The notes: generated from the sequence alone by a model not told the origin. DNA of 64,000 nt from Silene latifolia (GCF_048544455.1 NC_133536.1:23934152-23998151), one strand, 5' to 3'; positions 45,594-58,635 are shown, counted from the stretch's first letter. Translations and numbers: made by a program.

Positions 45594-46881
45594 ATTTTAA
45601 ATTAATTCCACATCATTAATATTATTTAACAATGCAACAATTCAATTACTTAACAACTTTGCTTGACAAAAGGTTAATCAACTCGGAAATGAAGCACAAC
45701 TGTGCGATGAATTTTTTTCCAACAATTACTCAAAACAACTACTCAAAATGTGATAAGGTTGTCAAAACTTGCCATTTCCTCACGCGACATTACTCTTCCC
45801 CTCTTAAAAGGAACTTCATCCCCGAAGTTCACCTTCAGGACGAACTATCAACATCACACGAAAACATAGCTCACTCAAGCTTGACATTACTCAACAATTT
45901 CATTATCCGTGAAGACCAACAACTATCATGGTACGATATTGACATTACACAGATAAAATATATGCATGTTGAAATCTATATTAGATGTAAATCACAACAA
46001 GTAAGCAAATGAGATGTACCGTCATCCAATTAGTATCCATGAACATCGAGAAACTCCTTAAGTGACATTACCCAAACATGTAACAAGAAACTATAACCAC
46101 CATTTAACATGTTACTTTTCCAAAAATTGGAAAAGTACAGAAACCATACTTATATTGTATAAACCGTACTTGAAACATGACGATGTTACTACCAACAATG
46201 ACAAGGGAATTCATTATCAACAGGGTACACATACATGATGACCATAAACAATTTAGAACGAAACAACCGGTGTACAGGGGCACTCGATCGAGCTAAGGAG
46301 CAACTCGATCGAGTTGACGCTACTCGATCGAATATGTCGAGTCCAGTAGGCATTTCTAATCCACATACGCAGTTACTCGACCGAGTGAGGGGCACTAGAT
46401 CGAGTAACCACAGTCAAGTTTCCCCAAGAAGTACTTGCCATACCAAGAAAACATAACTATCGCCGAAGTTTCATCTCCGACATTATCCACCTGCATATTA
46501 ACGTTCAAAATCTAACAAAATACGACCTTATGGCCAAATACAAACCAAAGTGTATCCAAGTGACAACCAAAGAAGTATCAACTAACTACAAATCCATGGA
46601 AACGAATATAAAACAATAATAAACAACATCACTCCAAGCCCGGCTCCTCCATCTCTTCATCTCCACCTCCTCCTCCGGATGTGCCAGCTCCCGATCTACC
46701 CTCACCTGCGGTAGCTCATGTACCTGAGTCTGCTCCCGCTCGCCATGGTGCCAAACAACCGAAAGGGTAACTCCTAGGCTCCCCCCATGTAGTCGTCGGA
46801 TCCACGCCGAAGGAGTGGGAGACTCCACTGTCATCCCCAACACCTCTCCACTACACTTGTTGGGCCGAAGCGGTCCCAATG
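45594..46881 (-). other. Interior of element A between nested elements C and B
   Basis: At 45795-45840 it repeats the CTTCCCCTCTTAAAAGGAAC and CCCCGAAGTTC theme found just inside the left LTRs of A and B. At about 46280-46405 is a cluster of ACTCGATCGAG-type palindromes. 46586-46879 holds a minus-strand open stretch continuing the A coding region (PTPSAWIRR, GREQTQVHELPQ-like), now cut off by insertion B at 46881. No RT or integrase remnant was found. Confidence 0.65.
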
Positions 46882-48285
46882 TGTAACACCCTCATACTCC
46901 AAGTGCCTTACCAGGACCACCTAAAGCATGAGAATGCTACCATCTCGGCTACCCGAGGTAATGATAATTAAATAGACAAAAACAAAACGTACTTTAATAA
47001 TAATAAAGTTTAAAGCGATACAACCAACTCTGAAACTGATAACTGAAAAAACAATGGTTCTAAAAACTGTCAAACGACTAAACAAAATAAGAGAATATTC
47101 GACACAGCGGAAGACTTCTAAAACAGCATCGTGATGACTCAACCCAGCTATCCCATGCGCATCAACTCATACCTGTTCAGTAACTGCTCACCATCCCCGA
47201 ATGGATCACCACAGTTTTTAAAACATATAAACGGGGTCAGTACTGATTACATAAAACAAACAGCTGCAATAAAACGATATTACAAAGCAAACAATCCCCA
47301 AACTCCGTCACATCACCACACACCTGACTACACACTAAAGTGTGTAGTCTTGCCAGAATACCCATCGCAACAGGTATTCCACACCGCCAATGAGGGACCG
47401 CAGCCGTTCCCACCTAAGCCCCGCTCATCTCATCCGAGCGATAAACCCAAGTTCCTTAATGTGCACATCCCTTCAGTGGAGGGTTCCACAGAAGGTGAAT
47501 CAAGGGCGTGAAGCCACCCCTGCAAGTGACTCCACTCAGCCATGTCCGCACCCCGAGAACCACAGACAAATATACAACAATCACCTTATACAGTTACAAT
47601 CACCAAATACCAATTCCTTTATGGTAATCAATCAACAACAATAAAACAATCATCAACAATCAACCATGCCATGTAAACAATAATGAGTAGGGAAACCCTA
47701 CCTGGAATAGAAATCACCACAGAAGATCTAGCAGCTAATCAGAATTTCTCCTATACGAATCCTCCTCCTATAACATGTATACATACAATTACCACCAATA
47801 CTACACAAAACACCCAAAACCCCCAACATTACCCAATTCGGGTTTTAACGAAATTCAACCAAACGCTATAAAAATTATACAAGGAACTTAGCCTTGACAC
47901 GATGATCACAACGGTGTAAAGAACGAGATGATACAATGAACCTAACCTTGGGATTTGCCAATAACGCGAGAGATGCGAACAACGTAACTTCTAATCTCTT
48001 TGAGAGGTTTAAGAATGTTGAAAAAGTGTTTAAGAAATAATGACAGAAGCTTTTATATTAATCTCGCGTTATTAACAAAACCCGTCCAAACAAACTCGTA
48101 AAACACATTTACTCGATCGAGTAAGTGACTTACTCGATCGAGTGCCCCTTACTTGATCGAGTCCCCAACTTACTCGATCGAGTACCCTACTGGCAGACTA
48201 CTATTTTGCGTAAAAAGCTACTTACTCGACAGAGTAAGTCCCACTCGATAGAGTACCCATAGACATAGAAAACCGTAGTATTATA
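46882..48285 (-). repeat. 3' LTR of element B
   Basis: Starts TGTAACACCCTCATACTCC and ends GTAGTATTATA. About 40 bp shorter than its partner, which has one more palindrome-bearing block. Confidence 0.92.
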
Positions 48286-48523
48286 GTCTTCCCTACTTAA
48301 AAAGAACTTCGTCCCCGAAATTCAAACCATAGACAAAAACAAAACACACTATATATCACCACTCCGACACAATAACATAACCAAAACTCAAAACAAAACT
48401 CAAAACACACCTCCCAAAACAACACTCAACCCGACTCAAGACAACTACTAACTGTAATAAAATTAACATAAAACATACAAAAACTCTATGTGACCATCTC
48501 CTACCCCCCTAAAAGAAACATGG

Positions 48524-48930
48524 TTACGTCCCCGTAACCAGACATACCTGATCAAAAAGAGACGGATACCGCTCCCTCATAGCCTCCTCCGCCTCCCAAG
48601 TAGCCTCCTCAACCTCATGATTAGACCAAAGAACCTTAAGCAACGCCATTTTCCCATGTCTTGTTTTCCTAACCTTGCGATCAAGAATCTGTTTCGGCAC
48701 CTCAAGATAAGACAAGGACTCATCCAACTCGATGTTCTCTACATCTGACACGTGTGAAGGATCACTCACATACTTCCGCAGCTGAGACACATGAAACACA
48801 TTATGCACTCTATCCAAAGCAGCTGGTAAGGCTAACCGGTAAGCAACCTCACCCAGACGATCCAAAATCTCATATGGTCCGATGAACTTCTGGCTCAGTT
48901 TCCCTTTTCTTACCAAATCTCATGACCCCA
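48524..48930 (-). pseudogene. Integrase C-terminus with chromodomain, element B
   Basis: 130 open codons from 48916. GKLSQKFIGPYEILDRLGEV is the GPY/F part of integrase and HNVFHVSQLRKYV follows. The chromodomain spans about residues 72-122 (VPKQILDRKVRKTRHGKMAL, then VLWSNHEVEEATWEAEEAM and RYPSLF). Chromodomains of this kind direct integration to marked chromatin. The piece ends LVTGT with TAG at 48524-48526. Upstream coding sequence is interrupted near 48917-49037, though DIEFQVGDKVLL-like sequence remains there. Confidence 0.9.
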
Positions 48931-49037
48931 CGCATATGAGACACTATCAAAAGGACCTTGTCCCCAACCTGAAACTCTATGTCATGACGATGTAAATTTG
49001 CATAACTTTTTTGTCGATCCTGACCCGCTTTCATCTT

Positions 49038-49627
49038 TTATCTAATCAGCTTAACCTGTTCAACCATCTCCTGTACCATCTGTGGTCCTAAAACCACTGC
49101 CTCAGCTCTATCATCCCAGCAAATCGGACTCCTACATCTCCTCCCATACAAAGCCTCAAACGGTGCCATACCAATATTGGTGAGATAGTTGTTGTTATAA
49201 GAAAACTCAATCAGGTCCAACCTCTCCTCCAAGCTACCACCAAAATCTATAACACAAGCTCGCAACATAACCTCCAGAGTCTTGATGGTCCTCTCTGCCT
49301 GGCCATCTGTCGCAAGATGAAATGCAGTACTCATCTTCAAGGTAGTTCCCATCAACTCCTGCAACTCTTCCAAAACCGTGATATGAACCTCGCATCTCTA
49401 TCGGACACTATATCCTTAGGCACCCCATGCAAATGAACCACATGGTTCCTATATGCCAACGCTAACTGTATCTTGGTCCAATTATCTTTCATCGGCACAA
49501 AGTGAGCTGACTTGGTCAAACGATCCACTATAACCCATTTCATGTTATTACCATGTTGACTCCTCGGCAAACCCACGATAAAATCCATAGAAATGGACTC
49601 CCACTTCCACTTAGGTACCTCAATAGA
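49038..49627 (-). pseudogene. Integrase core of element B, in two frames
   Basis: 49352-49588 gives [11 protein letters not shown] (first Asp) and [11 protein letters not shown] (second Asp). A frameshift near 49360 moves to the frame 49038-49373 with LATDGQAERTIKTLE (Glu) and APFEALYGRRCRSP. It ends at a stop, KLIR then TAA, at 49038-49040. The D,D,E residues are all present but not in one frame. Confidence 0.9.
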
Positions 49628-50740
49628 CTAAATCTTACCTTGTGGTCGTCGCTGCTCCCCCTTAACTCTCTGACATGTCAAACAACGAGCCACAAACTCA
49701 GTTGTTTCCTTCTTCATCCTAGGCCACCAGAAAGTCTTATTCAAATCTTTATATAACTTGTCACCACCTGGATGTACCGAATATGGTGTGCAATGAGCCT
49801 CTGTCATGATCATCTTTTTCAACTCCTCATCACTAGGAACACACCATCTCCCATCAAATCTCACATTGCCATCTGTATGAATAGATAATCTAGACACTGT
49901 CCATTTCTCTACTCCAGCTCTCCACTCCTCAATCTTAGGATCCAAAGCATGTTTCCTGCGAATATCATCATAAAGATCTGGCTCCACTGTCAAATCCCCT
50001 CTAGCATCCCCTTTCTGTATCATATGTATCCCCATCTTCTCTACCTCATCTCTCAACCTCATCAAAGACATAGCTGTGCAAAGAGAATGCACACTCTTCT
50101 TGCTCAGGGCATCTGCAACCACATTAGCCTTCCCTTCATGGTATATAATATCCATGTCATAATCCCCAATCAGCTCCATCCACCTCCTCTGTCTCATGTT
50201 CAACTCCTTTTGAGTGAAGATGTACTTGAGACTCTTGTGATCTGAAAACACCTTAAAGGTCGCCCCATAAAGAGAGTGCCTCCAAATCTTGAGAGCAAAC
50301 ACAACTGCGCCCAACCCCAAATCATGTGTCGGATAATTCTCCTCATAAGGCTTCAGTTGTCTAGAAGCATAGGCAAACACTTTCCCGTTCTGCATCAACA
50401 CACATCCCAAACCATTCTTTGAAGCATCTGTATATACCTTAAAGTTCTCACTCCCTTCAGGTAATGTTAAGATTGGAGTTGTGGTCAAGCGCTCCTTTAA
50501 TGTTTGGAACGCCGTCTCACAACTTTCATCCCAACGAAACATGTTCTCTTTCCTCATCAAAGCTGTCATAGGTCTAGCTATCTTGGAAAAGTCCTTCACG
50601 AATCGTCGATAGTACCCTGCCAAACCCAAGAAACTCTTGATCTCTGCCACATTCTTCGGTCCTTCCCAACGAGTAACTGCATCTATCTTTGCAGGATCCA
50701 CAACAACACCCTTCTTTGAAATCACATGTCCCAGAAAAGC
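49628..50740 (-). pseudogene. RT thumb, RNase H and integrase zinc finger of element B
   Basis: 365 codons from 50725. The RT end ([33 protein letters not shown]) is followed by RNase H ([58 protein letters not shown]). The HHCC zinc finger of integrase ([22 protein letters not shown]) follows. It ends at GKI and a TAG-type stop at 49628, close to the start of the integrase core in the same frame. Confidence 0.92.
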
Positions 50741-50752
50741 AACTTTCTCTAA

Positions 50753-51605
50753 CTAGAACTCACACTTAGACAACTTTGCATATAGCTGATTGTCTCGCAA
50801 AGTCTGCAACACTATCCTCAAATGCTCATCATGCTCCTCCTTAGTCTTAGAGTAGACTAAGATATCGTCGATAAAGACCACCACAAATCGATCAAAAAAC
50901 TGACTGAAGACCCGGTTCATCAAATCCATAAACACTACAGGTGCCTTAGACAACTCAAACAGCATCACAACATACTCATAGTGAACATAACTTGATGTAA
51001 AAGCTGTCTTCGGTATGTCCTCATCCCGAATCTTCACCTGATGATAACCCGGCCTCAAATCGATCTTAGAAAAGACTGCTGTACCGTTCAACTGATCAAA
51101 CAAATCATCTATCCTCGGCAAAGAATACTTGTTCTTCACGTTAACTCTATTCAGCTCTCTATAATCGATGCATAACCTCAAACTCCCATCTTTCTTTTTC
51201 ATAAACAAGACTGGTGCTCCCCACGGTGATACACTAGGTCTAATGTATCCCTTCTCAATCAAATCATCTAGCTGTTTCTTCAGCTCCTCCAACTCCTTAG
51301 GACCCATGCGGTACGGTGCCTTAGAGATTGGCCCCGTCCCCGGTTTCAACTCAACACTGAAATCTATCTCCCTCTTCGGTGACAAACCCAGTATCTCATC
51401 TGGAAAAACATCTGGGAACTCCCCCACCACTGGTATCTGCTCAACTGTCGGACTCTCCATACTATGGTCTCTCACATGGCATAAGATAAACGGACACCCC
51501 TTCCTCAGATAAGACTTCAAGGTCACTGCTGCAATCAACTTGACTTTGGGTTTGACAACAAACCCACGATAAGACACACTAATCCCCTTAGGACCCCTTC
51601 AAGAA
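50753..51605 (-). pseudogene. Reverse transcriptase of element B
   Basis: Open from 51577. It includes the protease-RT junction ([19 protein letters not shown]), [35 protein letters not shown] and [13 protein letters not shown] with the catalytic Asp pair. The usual PFGLTNAP motif reads LFELSKAPV, which alters a conserved loop. The frame ends at AKLSKCEF and TAG (50753-50755), one short step before the same-frame continuation. Confidence 0.92.
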
Positions 51606-51729
51606 ACTCTCTTTTGATGACAGTCTATGTTAGCCTTATACTTACCCAACCAGTCCATACCAACTATCATCTCAAAACCATCTAAAGGAAACGCTAACAA
51701 GTCCACGGGTAAGTCGACCTGCCCAACAA

Positions 51730-52340
51730 TCATAGAAACACCCCTATACAACCTCCCACAAGATACAGACTCACCCGACGGTATAAAACTTCCTCTTTTA
51801 CATACTCATACTCTCCCAAACCCAAAAGCTTAGCATGACTCGATGATACAAACGACTGTGATGCCCCCGAATCAAACAAAACAAAGGTAAAGACTCCATT
51901 AATAAGTAAAGTACCCGTGATAACGTGAGAATTATCCCCAGCTGCTTTCTTCTCCATTATGAACAACTTACCACTGGTCTTCTGTCCACCTCCCTGGACA
52001 GTACTAGCTGAAGTAGACGGCTTAGAAGCCGACCCCTGGTTGTTGTTGTTCGTCGCCGGTCTCTGGTATGAATCACCGCCATTGTGGTTAGCCCCACCAT
52101 TGTTGTTACTCTGAACACTTTGACTATTCCACGACCCAGTCGGTCTGTTACTAGCATAGCTCTGAGATGGACCCTGTGAGAAACTCCCTTGAGACTGCCT
52201 CTGAAAACCCATGCGGACAACACTAGTACACTCGTGTCTCTTGTGGCCCAAACCGCCACAGTTAATACAAGACAAACCCCAACTGCTGGCACTACCACCA
52301 CGGCCACGCCGTAAGAAGCTCAACCGCTAAACCCGAACCT
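51730..52340 (-). pseudogene. Gag zinc knuckle and aspartic protease of element B
   Basis: 197 codons from 52323. The CCHC knuckle CINCGGLGHKRHEC lies near residues 19-32, then a Ser/Asn/Gly-rich spacer. The protease motif FVLFDSGASQSFVSSSHAK follows near residue 150. It is in another frame from the main gag part, which ends at TAG 52358. The 3' end is also shifted relative to the RT piece. Confidence 0.88.
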
Positions 52341-52357
52341 GAAGAGTAAGCTCTCAC

Positions 52358-53134
52358 CTAGTTATGGTCGCCCCTCTTGTAACTAGACTGACCACCACCC
52401 TCACTCTCAGCCTTCCTCTTCTCAGAAGCTCTCTCTCGGTTCTCCTTAGTCATCTCTACCAACCTCTTAGCTCTCCCGGCATGCTTATATACCTCCTTAA
52501 CATCTGTAAGGACCCCTATCGGCAACTTCTCCATGATCTTGGGTGTCAACCCCTTCTCAAATATCAATGCCAAGTTCTCATGGCTCAGCCCCATATCCTC
52601 TACATACCTAGATTTCTCGTTGAACTTGTGATAATACTCAGCAACTCTCATATCAGAAGTCATCTTGAAGTCATCAAACTCCTCCCTCAGCTTACTAGGC
52701 ACATGCTCCGACACGAACTCTCGCCTCATAGCTTTCTTAAACTCATCCCAAGGTATGGCAGGTAACCCCTGTTTCACATACAAGTCAAGAGCACTCACTT
52801 TAACCTTATCCCACCACTCTCCGGCTGCTTCCCGTAAGTAGAACGCAGCTTGTTCCACTCGAAGTTCCTCTGGGCAATGAACCAAATTGAGTATGTTCTC
52901 CATCTCTCTATACCAATTATTCAGCAGAATTGGCGCACACGTGTCCATGTACTCTTTAGGACTAAACCTTGCTATATGTATACTCATCTTGGCATAATCT
53001 GCTCCCGCCTCTTTATCTTTTCCGAATTTCTTTAAAGCCTCTGTAAGAGCATCTTGGTGCTCCAACATCTTAACAATCTCATCCACACTCATGTTCTCAG
53101 CCCTGGCATACAACGCGGTTCTCTTTGGCGGCAT
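52358..53134 (-). pseudogene. Gag of element B
   Basis: The likely start is the ATG at 53134 (MPPKRTALYARAENM), since chromovirus Gag proteins typically begin MPP with a basic stretch. An upstream in-frame ATG at 53170 is also open. The gag core reads APILLNNWYREMENILNLVH, YLREAAGEWWDKV and FDDFKMTSDMRVAEYYHKFN. It ends in a basic tail (ERASEKRKAESEGG) at TAG 52358-52360, just before the zinc knuckle in a different frame. Confidence 0.9.
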
Positions 53135-53985
53135 CTTAAAACTATGTAAGAAAAGGGTAAACATGAACACACATCCTATATCTCAAAACACGAAAACGAC
53201 CTGTACAACACCTACTCGATCGACTTCCAAAACCCACTCGATCGAGTTGAGGCCACTCGATCGAGTTGCCCACTTACTCGATTGAGTGCCTCGACTCCAG
53301 AACCTGACCAGAAAGCAACCAAAAACGAACTCGATCGAGCCACCTACTTACTCGATCGAGTTGAACCCACTCGATTGAGTGCCCAAACCTGCTCGATCGA
53401 GTGTCCAAAAACAGACTACTGCCCAGAAATGAAAAACAACCCACTCGATCGAGTTACACCCACTCGATCGAGTCTCTCACCTACTCGATCGAGTGCCCCT
53501 CACTCGATCGAGTCATGCTGACTCGTATACTACCCACATGTTCAACTCAACGCTTCCAACCATCTATACTTTTACGCAAAACGACAAACATATATACGAT
53601 ATCTATATATATACAAACAACGATAACTTCCCTTCCATGTTTCTAATAAGCCACGTTATAAATCAACTATCGTGCAATTCATGTATTCAACCAACGACAT
53701 ATATACTCATATCATCATCTTTCACCACACATCTCCTATACTTCACATGCATGCATCCACCAATTCACACAACATATTACTAGATAGATTTACAACACAC
53801 AAGATAAACACATAGCGATCCCGACACACACCCCAGAGTGACCGGTTCAAAGTTGTAGGACGAGTTCGCGACTTTTGGACGTCTCCCAAGTCTTTGCATT
53901 AGCTCCTAACAACTCCTACCCGGGTTCATTTTAGTTTGACTCCCTATCTTCATTACGTTCATTAGTTACAGGTTTCAAGATCGTC
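53135..53985 (-). other. 5' leader of element B with a palindrome cluster
   Basis: 53210-53520 holds a dense set of the 12-bp palindrome ACTCGATCGAGT: about seven exact copies and five with one change, spaced roughly 15-40 bp apart. The remainder (53520-53985) is AT-rich with no ORF of note. Confidence 0.85.
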
Positions 53986-53997
53986 GCTCTGATACCA
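53986..53997 (-). other. Primer binding site of element B (initiator Met)
   Basis: The minus strand reads TGGTATCAGAGC, complement of the tRNA-iMet 3' end, three bases from the LTR start at 54001. Confidence 0.92.
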
Positions 53998-54000
53998 CTT

Positions 54001-55440
54001 TGTAGCACGCCCATACTCCAAGTGCCTTACCAGGATCACTTAAGGCATGAGAATGCTACCATCTTGGTTACCCGAGATAATGATAATCAAATAGCCAATA
54101 ACGAAATGTATTTTAATAATAATAAAGCTTAAAGCGATACAACCAACTCCGAAACTGATAACTGAAAATACAAAGGTTCTCAAAACTGTCAAACGACTAA
54201 ACAAAATAAGAGAATATTCGACACAGCGGAAGACTTCTAAAAATGCATCGTGATGACTCAACCCAGCAATCCCATGCGCACCAACTCATACCTGTTCAAT
54301 AATTGTTCACCATCCCCGAATGGATCACCACAGTTTTTAAAACATTTAAACGGGGTCAGTACTGATTACATAAAACAAACAGCTGCAATAAAACGATATT
54401 ACAAAGCAAACAATCCCCAAAATCCGTCACATCACCACACACCTGACTACACACTAAAGTGTGTAATCCTGCCAGAATACCCATTACAACAGGTATTCCA
54501 CACCGCCAGTGGAGGGCCGCAACCGTTCCCACCTAAGCCCCGCTCATCTCATCCGAGCGATAAACCCAAGTTCCTTAATGTGCACATCCCTTCTGTGGCG
54601 GGTTCCATAGAAGGCGAATCAAGGGCGTGAAGCCACTCCCACAAGTTACTCCACTCAGCCAGGGACGCACCCCGAGAATTACAAACAGATATACAATAAT
54701 CACCTTATACAGTTACAATCACCAAATACCAATTCCTTTATGATAATCAATCAACAACAATAAAAAAATCATCAACAATTAACAATGCCATGTAAACAAT
54801 ACTGAGTAGGGAAACCCTACCTGGACAATCACCACAGACGATCTAACAGCTAATCAGAATTTCTCCTCTACGAATCCTCCTCCTATAACATGTATACATA
54901 CAATTACCACCAATACTACACAAAACACCCAAAACCCCCAACATTACCCAATTAGGGTTTTAACGAAATTCAACCAAACGATATAAAAATTATACAGGGA
55001 ACTTACCCTTGACACGATGATAACAACGGTGTAAAGAACAAGATGATCTAACGAACCTAGCCTTGGGATTTGCCAATAACGCAAGAGATGCGAACAACGT
55101 AACTTCTAATCTCTTTGAAAGGTTTAAGGATGTTAAAAAAGTGTTTAAGAAATAATGACGGAAGTTTTTATATTAATCTCGCGTTATTAACAAAACCCGT
55201 CCAAACAAACCTGTATAACACACTTACTCGATCGAGTAAGTGACTTACTCGATCGAGTGCCCCTTACTCGATCGAGTAAGTGACTTACTCGATTGAGTGC
55301 CCCTTACTCGATCGAGTCCCCAACTTACTCGATCGAGTACCCTACAGGCAGACTACTGTTTTGCGTAAAAAGCTACTTACTCGATAGAGTAAGTCTCACT
55401 CGATAGAGTACCCATAGATATAGAAAATCGTAGTATTACA
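54001..55440 (-). repeat. 5' LTR of element B
   Basis: Starts TGTAGCACG and ends GTAGTATTACA. It contains palindromes at about 55222-55400. Confidence 0.92.
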
Positions 55441-56791
55441 CAATGCCCTGCACATACGCCATCTCGTGTAGATTCCAGAGCGTCAATGTGGCAGATACCC
55501 TCTATGTGAGCTCACTCACCCGCATCTCAGGACTAAAGGGCGAAGGGTAGCTGGGATACAGATACTGTGGAGGCACGAGCTGCTCTAGCTGAGTCTCAGC
55601 AACTCTCTCTCTCTCTCACCCGTCTCGAACCTCTCCCCACTCTAGGTTGTCGATCCTTAGGTCTAGCCTGATCCCCCTTGGTCGGCTCTGGCATCACCTC
55701 CAAAATACCATCATCAATGAGGTAGTATTCCCGGGTAGGAGCCTCCTCATCGTCATCGGAGTCCGATGCCACTACCGCCGCCGTCAAAGGCTCAGTCACA
55801 AGAAGATGCTCGGGGTCAGGTAGTCTCGTCCAGCTCATACCCCACACTCTCCAGGCCAACCCACCACCCTCCAAGGTCATTAACCATTTCTGGTCGATGA
55901 AGTAGTCCCGGTCCAAGGTAGGTACAGATGGGACCATAGGTGTAAGAGCCGAGGAGGCCTCAAAGGTAGTCAACCGCTCAGCCAACCGTGTGGCAATAGC
56001 ACCATAACTCAAGTATCGGGTCGTAGAGGTGGCCATCAAAGCTAAGATAGCACAAACTATGGTCGGGCGCTAAAAGAAACTCTTTGGGCTCGGGTGGGGT
56101 TGAGATAGGTAACCAGCAACATCACCTCATGTGAGTTCAACTTACTCACATCCCTTCTGTCATAAAGCAAACAAGTCAAGGCACGAAGAAAGATCTTCAA
56201 AGTGACATGTTGAACGTCATTTATCAACATGTTACTCGAAGTGGGGGCGGACTTGCTGGTAAAACAGGGTATATAACTATTAGCCCCACACTCAGTCGGG
56301 ATTTCCCTAAGGGATCCCTTCTCCGGTTGAGCAAGGCCAAGGTGAGAAGCAAACATGTACATAGACAAGAGGAAACTAGTGTTCATGAGACGAAACTGTA
56401 CGCTCTTAGCTACCGTATCATAGGTAAAAGAGCTCATGAACTCCAAAGTCAAGAAAGGGTAGGAGTGCTTCCTAAGACCATACAAACCCGTCAAACCCAA
56501 GGTTTCAAAGATATGCCTCACGTCCGTCTCTATTTTAAGGTCCTCAAGTATGGTGATGTCGATGCATCTAGTGGGTTTCATATGACGCTTCTGCAACTCA
56601 ACAAAAGCCTCTCTTTGCATAAAGTCAGCAAAAACAACGGTAGGATACTCGGGAACCGGTGGTGGGACAGTGGGTCCCTGACTCCCCTCCCCAACTTCGG
56701 GCTCAGAAGCCCTTCCCCTCTTACTCTGACGGGTGGCAGCTGCAGCTCTTAGCATCGGTTTCAACATATATTTAGGCACACAAACGAACAC
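55441..56791 (-). pseudogene. Athila-like Gag/ORF1 of element A
   Basis: The first part (56057-56791, 244 codons) has an Arg/Ala-rich start and then an Athila ORF1-like region: CIDITILEDLKIETDVRHIF, LGLTGLYGLRKHSYPFLTLE, FMSSFTYD and VSKLNSHEVMLLVTYL. A frame change at about 56045-56060 leads to 55596-56039, which is acidic (SDSDDDEEAPTREY). Slippage in a CT microsatellite (about 55604-55617) then shifts the frame again into VAETQLEQLVPPQYLYPSYP. Coding sense is cut at 55441 by insertion B and resumes at 46881. No enzyme domain is present. The family match is by eye and moderate. Confidence 0.6.
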
Positions 56792-58635
56792 TTACTTGGT
56801 CAAAAAGAACTTGCAAAGTATACTCATGGATAGGGAAACAAAATTTTGAAGTAGTCTTCACAAAACAATCAACACTTTCCCAAAACATGTTACTCCCATA
56901 ACTCATAAAAGACGGTCTTATGGCTTTCAAGACACAAAATTTCATCAAAAATCAGAAAAATTGGGATATTAATCCCTCAAAATAGCTTTACAAAAAGGGA
57001 ATCATCATAAAGACTTGAGGTGAATTTCAGTTTGGGGCACTTTTAAGACGGAGTTTTAAGACAAAATTTTGGGTGAACTTAGTCAAAATCAACACCAATA
57101 TCATACTAACAACATACTTTACTCAATTTTCCTTTTTCATACCCAAAAAGGCAAGCAAACACTCAATTGTAACCCAAACCCTAGGAATTTCGGTCCATAT
57201 ATAAACCCACATTGGTTCAATTTTTCAACTTCTAGCATCAATAATCAAAAAAATAAAGCAATTCTACCAAAATACAACAACTATAAACAAAAATTCATAA
57301 GTATAAATCGAATTTTTCAGAAAACTAAAACTTTTATATGTTTCTAATTAATTAAAAAACAAAGAAAAAGAGTAGCATTCTTACCTTGAATGATTTGCAA
57401 ATGGGTAGAATGAACTAGCAAGGAGAAAACAAGGGAATTAAGCACAAACTCCAACAAGATTTTTGAGAGAAAAGAGGATTTGAGAGAATTAGGGTTTGTA
57501 GTGAGACGAAATAAGAAGAAGAATGAGTTTCGGAAAGCATAAGAGTGCCGATATAACACAGGTACTGTAGCACTTACTTGAACGAGTAACTCGGGTACTC
57601 GATCAAGTGGCCTCTACTCGATCGAGTTTCCGCTGGCAGTCCCAATGTTTATGATCTAATAACCCCACAACTTGATCGCGTAAGGTCTACTCGGTCGTGT
57701 AAGCACTCGTACTTGGTCAAATAACGTTAGGAACGAGGTCAAAAGTTACGAGTTCGGTTAACGGTTCCTACAAAACAACAACTCGTGTCGATTCCAAAGT
57801 ATATTTGGAACTCGTCACTGATTATTTCATCAAATTACGATACATTAATACTAACTCAAATGCAACTCAATTACCTCATCCGAACTTTGCACATATTACC
57901 TCATCCTATATCGAACAGTGTACAAAACAATTCAATTACGACTGGCTCACTCTCACATGAACATACATACAATCAACACATTATTCTACGTTTACTTACG
58001 CATATGCAAATTCAATCGTTCAACATATGATTACACTACATCAAGCACTCCATTCGGCAATTAGCTATCACTTACTACTCAAGTTTGTTCAAGTTTTATA
58101 CATATCACAACAATTCGACAACAATATATCTCACATAACTATGCCTATTCACAAGAGTACGCAAGAACATTCATCCATTGCATTCCACAACATTACTTGT
58201 CAATGAACACTAACTAAAACGCATATAAAGATTCACAACTCATTATCACCATCACATTATCAAATTCTCGTATGCAACTCTTAGCACATTCATCATCTCT
58301 ATTATATCCACACACACACACACACACACACACTTTCAACGATTCACAACCGTTCACGATTCATCTTACTATTTGCACGCACTAGACATCACTATAGACT
58401 CCATCACAGCTATATCTAATCTATATATCATACACAACTATGCACACAATTCCCGACTCAATATCCCCATACTCGGTGGCTGGCTTAAGCATATTGGGGG
58501 CATGATTTTGAAATGAGGGCGCCTTCTCACCCAAAATCAAGCATCTGCCGGAGCTCCCAACATACATACACCAGGTTTATTTTATTAGACTCACTACGTT
58601 CATTAGGCTCATTAGTTACAGGTTCCAAAATCGTC
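56792..58635 (-). other. 5' leader of element A
   Basis: AT-rich with no supported gene. Palindrome-related strings (ACTCGATCAAGT, ACTCGATCGAGT) occur at 57595-57630, and a CA microsatellite at 58308-58334. Confidence 0.65.
58308..58334. repeat. (CA)n microsatellite
   Basis: About 12-13 CA units inside the leader of element A. Confidence 0.9.

Larger units (their letters stand above)
46882..55440 (-). mobile_element. Element B: Tekay/Del-like chromovirus (Ty3/gypsy), complete, nested in A
   Basis: LTRs at 46882-48285 and 54001-55440, TSD CAATG (46877-46881, 55441-55445), and an initiator-Met primer site at 53986-53997. Reading leftward: Gag, CCHC knuckle, protease, RT, RNase H, integrase, chromodomain. 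The chromodomain and iMet primer site place it among chromoviruses. The insertion splits the coding region of element A. Coding frames carry several stops and shifts. Confidence 0.94.

Noticed and set aside
47131..47511. A 126-codon ORF, repeated at 54250-54630
   Set aside because: Both are the same stretch of the two LTRs of element B; the conservation reflects LTR duplication, not coding.
53210..53520. Regularly occurring palindrome with unrelated spacers, CRISPR-like at first glance
   Set aside because: The spacing is irregular, the motif is only 12 bp, there are no cas genes, and the setting is a plant retrotransposon.
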